Source of the DNA: Luzula sylvatica
Lineage: Eukaryota > Streptophyta > Magnoliopsida > Poales > Juncaceae
NCBI GenBank assembly: GCA_946800325.1
Contig: OX326958.1
Span: 29,242,914 to 29,306,913 of the forward strand
Reading direction: 5' to 3'
DNA length: 64,000 nt
The translations under genes and the position numbers were made by a program. The notes under the pieces were generated by a model. The model had not been told where the DNA came from. It worked only from the letters and a program-made list of their open reading frames with translations, and did no database searches. Each line of letters begins with the position of its first letter. Positions within the stretch are counted from its first letter, which is position 1. Shown in pieces: positions 55,795-64,000 of this stretch.

Positions 55795-56600
55795 CCCATT
55801 AATTTTTTGATATAAAGAATATGACGAGGCCACGTCATCGTTTACTGTTCACACAGCACTGTTCACTACTGTTCGTACTGTTCACCTGGATACTGTTCAT
55901 AGTTTTTTTTTAATTTTTCATCGTATTAATAAATATAATTGACATATGTCTTGTGTTCTAAATAAAATATTTGAATTTTTCATCATATTAATAAATATAA
56001 TTTGTATACTATAATTTTACTGCTATTCACACAAATATTTTTTGTTAATAAAATACTATTCACATAAATTATTTTTTTTTGTGCTTATTATAACAGTTTT
56101 GATTGGTACCAAGCAACATTTTTTGTGTTTATTATAATATTTTTAATTGGTACCAAGCTGCGTCTTTTATGTTTTTTTGTTTGTCTTTTTCAGAATTTTA
56201 TTTTATTTGACATGTTTTGTATTCTAAATAAAACATTTGAATTTTTCTTTTCGAACATATGATATGTTTTGAGGAGGAAAAAAATTTGCATTTATTGCAT
56301 AATACTTGTGACACTATTTAATATCAGATTTTTTTTTTTAAATTAACATTTATGAAGATTACTTTTGTTTTGCACTTGTAACATTTTAGATAAAATTATT
56401 ATTTTATGATCATAACAGATTTTGAAAAATCGCAGCGAAACGCGAGAAATATTTCTATTTTCTTATCAAATAATATATCAAATAATATATCCCGCAACGA
56501 AATAATATATCAAATAATATATAAAATTATTACTTTTGCTTACTATATTATTTCTTATCAAATAATATATCCCGCAGCGAAGCGCGGGCTATTTTCCTAG
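55795..56600 (+). mobile_element. Helitron-like element
   Basis: ATATAAAGAATATGACGAGG followed by CCACGTCATC marks the 5' side, and the 3' side has CCCGCAGCGAAGCGCGGG (56571-56588), CTATTTTC and CTAG followed by T. CTGTTCAC repeats lie near the 5' end. Near the 3' end, AATAATATATCCCGCAACGA occurs before the final hairpin, so the terminal region is partly duplicated. The exact 5' base is uncertain. Confidence 0.65.
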
Positions 56601-57477
56601 TAAGAATTAACACAACAATAAAAAAGCATAACGATAAAGATCCTGAATCACACGCACGCACACACGCACACTCAAATATTAAAATGACACGGACCGTTCG
56701 GACATGAATTTCTAACATGTCGAACGAACCCTGATATATTATTTTTTTTTTTGTATTTGTCCGGTCGAATGATACTTTGAGTCGTTCCAACAGACCTTAA
56801 TATTCATTATCAAATATTTTCTAAATCGGATGATTGATTAGAACATACGATTTTTTAATATTGTGTTCGAACGACTCATATCACGCATTCGAGCGGATCC
56901 ACGTGATTTTAGTCAATCTAATCATTGACATTTGAAGAACTTATGTACACTTTAGCCGTTCGAACATACCATTCTTGCAGTCGAATGGAACTACACACAA
57001 TTTCATTTTTGCGAGGAGCCTCCTCACACTATAAATAGGGAGGCACCCCAACCATTTTACTCACCAATTAATGAGCCAAATCTTTTATGAAATCATATTT
57101 TCTCAAGATAAATTATTTGTAAAGTGAGTCCTGAGCGTTATTAGCTAAATTCGAGTGACCCCAATACTCTGTTTTAGTCACAACCCTAGTTTGAAGTATG
57201 TCGCACAAAACGTTGTAATTTTAGTTTGTTTGCTACAACAATTGTAGTTTGTTGTATGAAACAAACAATTTCCGCGTTTGTAAACTCGCTCAAGTTAGTG
57301 AAAGAGATTTGCCAAACGACCGGAGATGTAGGGCTACTTGCGAACGCGAGAATCTCGCCTGCAAGTGTAATGCAAAGTCCGTTACCACATCGTGTGTTCG
57401 TTTCTTGTGTGTCAATTCCGTACACCACCGTAGCCTCGTATCAACACATTCTTTCAATTTAGTATTTACATTTACGC
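56601..57477. other. Intergenic DNA with a promoter-like segment
   Basis: CTATAAATAGGGAGG at about 57031 looks like a TATA region, followed by a leader-like stretch. No gene follows. It may be the remnant of an LTR; I found no second copy in the window. Overlapping open frames on both strands at 57186-57485 show no known family. Confidence 0.35.
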
Positions 57478-57660
57478 ACATCTAACTTAATGCCTAACTG
57501 ATTTATATTTTCACACACATTACTGAGGCCTAACTTATTTGCATTTTCGTACATTTACTTTGAGGCCTAACTTATTTGTATTTCCGTACATTTACTTTCA
57601 ACACGTTTATTTTCGCAATTATTTTCCGACACTTTACATTTCTACACATTTACTTTATGG
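57478..57660. repeat. Short tandem repeat with GAGGCCTAACTTATTT
   Basis: Units of about 40-45 bp, containing GAGGCCTAACTTATTTG and CGTACATTTACTTT, occur about three to four times with variation, followed by related TTTATTTTCG pieces. Confidence 0.6.
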
Positions 57661-57677
57661 TCTAACTTTTATATATA

Positions 57678-58297
57678 CTAGTTTTATCCCCGCGCAATTG
57701 CGCGGGACAACATATCTATTTTTTTACATGTTTTTTATGTAATTATTTAAATAGAATTAACTCGTGTGCGAATTAACGCGCGTGCGTTTGAACTAAATTA
57801 ATCTAATCATGACATATTTGCAAATTTCATGATGTCAATAGATACATAAGATTCACGAAGTGTCGAGATGGATACAACGGCCAAATGACAAAAAAAAACT
57901 CGCATAAATTTGAGGTTACAAAATTTCATATATTCCCGTGCAAAATGAGCAAATACAAAAAAAAATTGAAAAGCAAAAAATGGACCAAAATGTAAAAAGG
58001 AAAAAAATTGGACAAAAAGGAAAATTACAAAAAAAAAAATTGAACTTACGAAATTGCATACATAACCCTGCCCAATGAGCAAATTAACAAAAAAATTGGA
58101 AAATAAGAAAAAATGATCAAAATGTAAAAAATTACCAAAATATAAAAAAATAAAATAAAAATGTAAAAAATTACCAAAATATAAAAAATGACCAAAATAT
58201 AAATAAACAAAAAAAAAGACCAAAATGTAAATATATCAAAGAGGTGATGTGGCCTCATGTATGATCAAGAATTTTGTTTACTTTATATATAAGTATA
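57678..58297 (-). mobile_element. Helitron-like element, minus strand
   Basis: On the minus strand the 3' end has CCCGCGCAATTGCGCGGGG, then ATAAAA and CTAG followed by T. The 5' side carries TATACTTATATATAAAG and GAGGCCACATCACC. The interior has many GGACCAAAATGTAAA motifs, the same as in 42543-43126 but in opposite orientation. The long frame at 57807-58223 (FYILVIFYIL type) is a product of these repeats. Confidence 0.68.
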
Positions 58298-58507
58298 ATC
58301 AGCACTTTTATATTTACTATTTAGACATAACATGGTTTATACTTTCTTTTGTACATTTATATTTAGTCTTAATAGTTTTTAGTTAGATCATAAATTTTTT
58401 TTGAAGGAATACAAAGTATTTGGTCTTTTCGTTAACAAAAGGAAACATATAATTACATTTCAAACAAAAAATTCATTCCAAAAAAGAAAAATATCGAAAA
58501 CGAAACC

Positions 58508-58640
58508 CTAATACGATTGTAGGACTTTTTGGCCGTCGGTACCAATCGCTCCAGAAGCTTCGATCAATAAATGCCTTTGCAAGATCTTGTCTTGAAAAGC
58601 CTTCTTATAGTCTTCGTTCTGGTTCGCACGTGAAGACGAG
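58508..58640 (-). pseudogene. Possible C-terminal coding fragment
   Basis: On the minus strand one frame reads NEDYKKAFQDKILQRHLLIE followed by ASGAIGTDGQKVLQSY and a stop. The composition is protein-like, unlike the surroundings. I do not recognise the family, and no exon or start is visible upstream. It may be a captured 3' exon. Confidence 0.35.
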
Positions 58641-60359
58641 GCCGTGATGTCACAATCGTCGCTTGGTTGTCGCTTCCGTCGTCGTTATCATGTTATTACC
58701 GTAACCGTTGTTGTCGCTGACGTGGCAGTGATCATCTCATCACCTTTGCCGTCATCATCCATGTTGTGGTTGTTATCATCTCATCATCGTTGCCCGTGCT
58801 GCCGGTGTTGTGGCTTCGCTGTCATAGATTGAGGCCAGTGAGAGATTCTCGGTTCAGATCTAAATGTGAGATTACGAAGCCGAAGCTTAGGAAAACTCGG
58901 ATCATCTCATCTCGTATGCTAACGATTTTCCTGCCATCGAATTATGCCAGGGATTTTCCTGTGAGCGATTTTTCACCCATCCAATTTTGCCAGTGATTTT
59001 ATTGCCGGCGAAATCTTCTTCGTGCAATTTCTAGGTTCAAATACTATTAGCCTTTCTTTCCCGCCGAATTATAATTATCCTACTCACCGCGTAACGCAAG
59101 TAGTATCCTAATATATAAATAAATATCTAATTGACGAAATAAATAAATAAATAAAAATTAGGAGGGCGGAATCATTTATTTTAAATTATTTGAAACCGTG
59201 GAGTCTAGTGACCATCTCTTTCCATTTGTACTTCTAATACTTAATTAATTCGTAATTAAATGGTTAATTAATTGAAATTAAAACTCTCCCAAATCCACCG
59301 ATTCTATTGGAATGCGGATCTGGTCCAAAACTTCGAATATAAGTAACATCTAAAATTTCTGACATTCTATTAGGACCCTGAGATTATAAATTTTACCAGA
59401 ATTTTATGTGTACTCCTACAATCGCATAAATCCCTCCATAATGTTAAATATCAGAAGACCCCTAAAAATTATGTTTTTTTTTATCACTAATAATAGCCAT
59501 CTTACCCTTTTAAAAAAAATCGAAAATACTATTTTCAGCCTTTAATATATGTACGAGTAAAACTTAACGAGTCAAAAAAAAAACCACAAAAATTGGAATC
59601 TTGTCGATGTTTCATATGTTTTTGAGAGCTATATGTAATATTTTATATATTTTATATACGGTAAAATAAAAATATATAATTTTATTTGGCTGAATATATT
59701 ATTTATTGAATTAGAACCTACTTTTTGTAAAAAGAAAAAGAAAATCCCCTTATTAATGGGATTGTGTTGAAATATAATGAATAATAAAACATATGATTTG
59801 AAGTTAATATTCAAGAAAATCTAGGCACTATAAAAAATGATGCTAAAATAATAGGTATGTGAATTTTGATATTTCGGAGAATTTTAAACATTTAAATTTG
59901 TATTATGCATGACAAATACATTTTCTAATAGATTTGATTGTAATATTCGTACTCATCAGACATCACACAAACCTAATCTAAAAGTGACCTCAAGGATTTA
60001 AAATCATAAGTAACATGGCTCAAATATTTACTTAAATATCTTAACACCGCCCTATCAGTTAAAATTTAATTGTTCAATATTCAACAATTTGGATTCGAGT
60101 TAGCATACATAAATATCATATATATACATCATCGAAAACCTTACTTATTTTAAATCAGCTAAATTTAATTGTTCAATATTCATATTCATTACACTGAAAT
60201 AAATTTCAAATTTTTCTAAAAATCACATTAAAATGGATTATATATTTTTAGCAAATGTTAGTTAATTATAAACGTGAGAGACATCCGTAACATCGAAGAA
60301 GTTAAAAGCGTGCTTTTTTACTTAATAAGTGTTTAGAAGTTGAAAACGTGCTTCTAAAT
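58641..60359. other. Intergenic DNA
   Basis: 58641-58830 is rich in GTCGTC/CATCATC-type triplets and gives chance open frames. The remainder is AT-rich. I see no gene. Confidence 0.4.
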
Positions 60360-60367
60360 GTTACAAT

Positions 60368-61000
60368 TAGGGGTGTCAATGGTTCGGATCCGGTTCGGAT
60401 AGTGGTCGTACCAGATCCATATCCATATTATTTTTCGGATACGGATCCGGATACGGAATTACCCGGATACGGATACGGTTCGGATAGTAAACGAATACGG
60501 ATACGGTTCGGATATTGTCGGATACGGATACGGATACGGTTTTTTTTCGGATAGTAAAACGGATAATATGTTATGATAACATAACTTATTTTTTAATTAG
60601 AAATATATATAATTTGTAACATAAACGATATATATAATTATATTTAAACGTTATTTTACGATTGTGATTTTAAATCACTCACAAATAATTAATTTATATA
60701 TGATATATGAACTAATATCAAATAATATACATAAAAACAATACATAATATACGGATCCGGATCCGGTTCCGGATACTCGAATCCGGTTCCGAGTATCCGG
60801 ATCCTAAAAATACTCGGATCCGGAACACGGATCCGGTCCTGGCACCAAAACCGAATAACGGATCCGGTTCCGGTTCCAAAAATGTGCAACCATATCCATA
60901 TCCGGATCCACTCGGATCCGGATATTTTTTTCGAATCCGGATATTTCTTCGGATACGGTTCGGGTCGGTTCGGGCAATAACCACACCATTGACACCCCTA
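60368..61000. mobile_element. hAT-like short-motif MITE (family E) with perfect 8-bp duplication
   Basis: GTTACAAT occurs at 60360-60367 and 61001-61008. The ends TAGGGGTGTCAATGGT and the counterpart ACCATTGACACCCCTA are a perfect 15-16-bp inverted repeat apart from one base. Next to the ends are many copies of CGGATACGGTTCGGAT and GGATCCGGTTCCGG motifs in opposite orientations, with an AT-rich centre. Non-coding, 633 bp; open frames follow the motif period. Confidence 0.9.
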
Positions 61001-61159
61001 GTTACAATACAGTGAGTGCATTTGTTTTCTATACACCCTCAAAAAATTTATTATTTTTTTCCAATCCTATTTATTTTCACAATACCTCTTCAAATATATA
61101 TATTTCCAAGGCCATTTTCGGAAAATTAATAAATTATTTTTATAATATATATTTTTCAG

Positions 61160-62119
61160 GGTCTTATCAGCAAAGTTAAACCCTGGAGAGTTTCTTTTGA
61201 GTCTGGTGAACTGCTCTGCTTTACTTCAGTTTTACCACACGCACAAGGCACAAATACACGCAACTTCTCTTTGCGAGGAGGTAAGAGATTTTAAAGAACT
61301 TAAAAGAAGCGGAAAGATCGGAGCTTTACGAAGTTGTTCGCCTCGTGCTGTTTTTCGCCGAAAGGTACTAACTTTTGTGCTTTTAGTGTTTTTTTTAAAA
61401 AAAAAAAAACTAGTGCAAGTTCTTGCTTTGCACATAGTTGAATTGTTTAATTTTTTTATCTTTTAGGTGATTTTGTTTAAGAAATATGGGGTCTTGGATT
61501 CTTGAAATTAGGGTTTTAGACATCTTTTTTTGAAAGAACCTCTTTATTTATTGTTGGTTTAATTATGATTTGAATCACTCAAATTACACTTCTTTTCTCA
61601 TGTTTTATTCTACAATTCTTGAGTTGGTAGTGAAGTAGAGGGTATTTTCTTTCGTTTCTTATTTTGAACATCCAATTCCACTTATTTCGAAATTGGTTTC
61701 TCTGAGTAAGTGTTTGGTTTCTTGAAAATAGGATTTCTCTTCTTGCAGTTTTATTTTCTCTTGAAGGATCCTTAAATTGTCTTAATTTTCTAAAATAGTA
61801 TGATTATCTTTATTTCTATTGATTCAGTCGTTTGTAGAATCCTCTTGTTTGATTCAGTATTATCATTTAATCAGTCATTTATTCGCAAATACTTTAATAA
61901 TGGTCTTCTACTCTATTGTACAAATTTCCTTTTAATCTTGTACAAATAGTCAAATTAATATATCATCGATCCACACAATCAGATCTTCAAAAAAACAAGT
62001 TCAAGAAATTTGCAATTCAGTCCATGTTGACTTAATATTCAGAAATAAACCCTGAATATCATTCATCTTCTAATCTGCACTCTTTATTTTGTTTCAGTAA
62101 AAGACTCCAATTACTTGCA
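61160..62119 (+). promoter_or_regulatory. Leader exon and leader intron of the calmodulin-binding protein gene
   Basis: GCGAGGAG before GTAAGAG at 61281 is a strong donor (a second, CGCCGAAAG before GTACTA, is at 61364), and TTTGTTTCAG at 62088-62097 a strong acceptor, 22 bases before the start codon. I infer a leader intron of about 0.7-0.8 kb. The leader exon probably starts between 61160 and 61200. Confidence 0.5.
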
Positions 62120-64000
62120 ATGGAGATCTCCAGTACCTCGACTAAAGACGGCGCAAAAATGAGGAGGCACTCCATAGGGATCTCATCATATTCGACTATA
62201 ACTCCCGAGTCGAAGTCAAACCCTTCTGGTAAAAGTCAAAGTCGAAAACCCGTGCCTCATTACCTCAGAGCCTCTAATGGGTCGTGTCACGATTTTTGCA
62301 AATTTGGGGGTAGACATGGAATTGAGGAGGAAGAAGAAAATGGATCCAATAAGAAGAAAATTGGGTCCAATAAAGGAAGTAAAGTGCCTCCGTGGAAGGA
62401 TATTGTAGCGTATGATATGATACCGAAAATATCAAAGCTCGAGAAGGTTGCACTGGAGATCTCCAGTGCGGTAACTAAATCCGCGCCTGTTAAACCAAAA
62501 TTGATTAGGCCAGCCTCTTTTGGGAGGCCTGTTAAGCCTGTCAAGTTCAATTTGCATAGACAGGGGTCAATGGAGATCTCCAGTACCTCGTCTAAGCCTG
62601 TTGTGTCTTTGAGAACCAGTCTTAATTTGCGTGGCAGACAAGGATCAATGGAGATCTCCAGTATTTCGTCTAAGCCTGCCGTGTCTCCGGGAACTAGTTC
62701 TAATGTTCGTGGTAGACAAGGATCAATGGACATCTCCAGTGCTTTGCCTAAGCCTGTAGTGTCTGCAAGAACTGGTCCCAGTTTGCGTGGCAGACAAGGG
62801 TCAATGGAGATCTCCAGTGTTTCGCCTAAGCCTGTAGTGTCTGCCACAACTAATCCTAATTTGCGTGGAAGACGGGGATCAATGGAGATCTCCGGTACGT
62901 TATCAAAGCCTGTAGGGTCTGCAAGAACTGGTCCCAGTTTGCGTGGCAAACAAGGGTCAATGGAGATCTCCAGTACTTTGACCACGAAGACCAAAATCGA
63001 TAAGCCCCTGGCTCGTAATGAGAGTACCAAAGCTAAGAAGATAAATGTGAAAAAGATGGACGAAAGGAGGAAAGAAGAGGAAAAGCAGGCATCACTGGAG
63101 ATCTCCAGTACTGAGAATATTGTAAGCGAAACGGATGGTTGTGAGGAGAAGACCTTATACATTGTGAAATCAAAATCACCAAAAATTAATCGTGAATTAT
63201 GCGATGATAAATCTGATAACGAGAAACCATTCGAGGAGACTAAACTAGAATTGGATGAAACTATTGAAATTATATTTGAAAAGGAGAGAGAAAAAAAGGA
63301 GATCAAGAATGAACCCGTTTCTGAGAATAACATAGAACTGGATGAAAACATTGAAATCATGTTTGAAGAGGAGAGAGAAAAAAAGGAGATCAAGAATGAA
63401 CCCGTTTCTGAGAATAACATAGAACTGGATGAAAACATTGAAATCATGTTTGAAGAGGAGAGAGAAAAAAACGAGATCAAGAATGAACCCGTTTCTGAGA
63501 ATAACATAGAACTGGATGAAACTATTGAAATTATATTTGAAAAGGAGAGAGAAAAAAAGGAGATCAAGAATGAACCCGTTTCTGAGAATAACATAGAATT
63601 GAATGAAAACATTGAAATCATGTTTGAAGAGGAGAGAGAAAAAAACGAGATCAAGAATGAACCCGTTTCTGAGAATAACATAGAACTGGATGAAAACATT
63701 GATATCATGTTTGAAGAGGAGAGAGAAAAAAACGAGATCAAGAATGAACCCGTTACTGAGAATAACATAGAACTGGATGAAAACATTGAAATCATGTTTG
63801 AAGAGGAGAGAGAAAAAATGGAGATCAAGAATGAACCCGTTTCTGAGAATAACATAGAATTGAATGAAAACATTGAAATCATGTTTGAAGAGGAGAGAGA
63901 AAAAAAGGAGATCAAGAATGAACCCGTTTCTGAGAATAACATAGAACTGGATGAAAACATTGATATCATGTTTGAAGAGGAGAGAGAAAAAAAGGAGATC
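62120..64000 (+). CDS. Repeat-rich plant calmodulin-binding-type protein, 5' part
   Basis: An open frame of 627 codons runs off the right edge. The N-terminus has the family block KPVPHYLRASNGSCHDFC with KFGGRHGIEE, seen at the start of plant proteins that end in a plant calmodulin-binding domain; that C-terminal domain would lie beyond the window. Two tandem arrays follow: six units of 26 residues (RQGSMEISS...KPVVS, from 62558) and nine units of 29 residues (ELDENIEIMFEEEREKKEIK and NEPVSENNI, from 63248). The second array is strongly acidic and probably helical. It likely binds calmodulin in a calcium-dependent way, but this is inferred from the N-terminal block only. The long antisense frame here is a shadow. 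Confidence 0.72.
   Translation, partial: MEISSTSTKDGAKMRRHSIGISSYSTITPESKSNPSGKSQSRKPVPHYLRASNGSCHDFCKFGGRHGIEEEEENGSNKKKIGSNKGSKVPPWKDIVAYDMIPKISKLEKVALEISSAVTKSAPVKPKLIRPASFGRPVKPVKFNLHRQGSMEISSTSSKPVVSLRTSLNLRGRQGSMEISSISSKPAVSPGTSSNVRGRQGSMDISSALPKPVVSARTGPSLRGRQGSMEISSVSPKPVVSATTNPNLRGRRGSMEISGTLSKPVGSARTGPSLRGKQGSMEISSTLTTKTKIDKPLARNESTKAKKINVKKMDERRKEEEKQASLEISSTENIVSETDGCEEKTLYIVKSKSPKINRELCDDKSDNEKPFEETKLELDETIEIIFEKEREKKEIKNEPVSENNIELDENIEIMFEEEREKKEIKNEPVSENNIELDENIEIMFEEEREKNEIKNEPVSENNIELDETIEIIFEKEREKKEIKNEPVSENNIELNENIEIMFEEEREKNEIKNEPVSENNIELDENIDIMFEEEREKNEIKNEPVTENNIELDENIEIMFEEEREKMEIKNEPVSENNIELNENIEIMFEEEREKKEIKNEPVSENNIELDENIDIMFEEEREKKEI
62558..63025 (+). repeat. Coding tandem repeat, 78-bp unit, six copies
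   Basis: Units start at 62558, 62636, 62714, 62792, 62870 and 62948 and keep frame. Each begins AGACAAGGGTCAATGGAGAT-like and contains the palindrome GGAGATCTCC (one unit has GGACATCTCC). The last unit diverges after its first half. Confidence 0.92.
63248..64000 (+). repeat. Coding tandem repeat, 87-bp unit, at least nine copies
   Basis: Units start every 87 bases from 63248 to 63944; the last is cut by the window end. Copies differ by few bases (AAC/ACT at Asn/Thr, AAG/AAC at Lys/Asn, GAA/GAT), so expansion is recent. The array keeps frame throughout. Confidence 0.95.

Noticed and set aside
57186..57485. Three overlapping open frames near a TATA-like site
   Set aside because: No known domain, no consistent frame and no splice structure; more likely decayed LTR or leader sequence.
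57807..58223. 138-codon frame of Phe/Ile/Tyr-rich repeats that looks like a membrane protein
   Set aside because: It reads the GGACCAAAATGTAAA motifs of a Helitron-like element; hydrophobicity follows from T-rich repeats.
62287..63969. 560-codon open frame on the minus strand rich in MFSSSSMLFSETGSFL-type repeats
   Set aside because: It is the antisense shadow of the coding tandem arrays; the plus frame has the family N-terminus, a leader intron and normal plant protein composition.

Overview
This is a stretch of nuclear DNA from a flowering plant, most likely a eudicot. It is AT-rich, its genes are split by short GT-AG introns, and the proteins are plant-specific: family 1 beta-glucosidase, a CNGC2-type channel, a BSK kinase, expansin-like A, a nodulin-related protein and plant GTE factors. 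Between the genes lie many small DNA transposons. I cannot name the species.

Genes from left to right: a 13-exon GH1 beta-glucosidase (2100-5768, +); a broken copy of mitochondrial processing peptidase beta (6133-7868, -); a short protein matching only the C-terminal part of GTE bromodomain factors (7892-9151, -); a beta-glucosidase 3' fragment (11205-11700, +); an intact 10-exon MPP beta gene (12177-14532, -); ribosomal protein eS19 (17064-17854, +); a nodulin-related protein (19650-20219, -); a retroelement protease fragment (21639-21905, +); a PsaN-like chloroplast protein (23998-24893, +); dTMP kinase (26634-27597, +) with a decayed 3' copy at 31179-31590; a BSK kinase 5' half joined to an expansin-like A 3' half (35996-37519, -); a small chloroplast membrane protein (47381-47841, +); a CNGC2-type channel (50481-54540, +); and the start of a repeat-rich calmodulin-binding protein that runs off the right edge (62120-64000, +).

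The first 14.6 kb hold a segmental duplication of the pair beta-glucosidase / MPP beta. In the left copy the glucosidase is intact and MPP beta is broken; in the right copy the reverse holds. The genes are otherwise unrelated housekeeping or defence genes; I see no operon-like logic or biosynthetic cluster.

The most informative part is the mobile DNA. Six elements built from degenerate short motifs have 8-bp target duplications or remnants of them (hAT-like). Several have long inverted repeats and 9-10-bp duplications (Mutator-like); one of these has a paralogous empty site in the same window. Five ends look like Helitron 3' termini (GC hairpin followed by CTAG), two SINE copies have 12-16-bp duplications, and one Harbinger-like element is filled with trinucleotide repeats. 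A 40-bp minisatellite of about 1.8 kb is split by a 1-kb LTR-like block that has a second copy 5.4 kb away.
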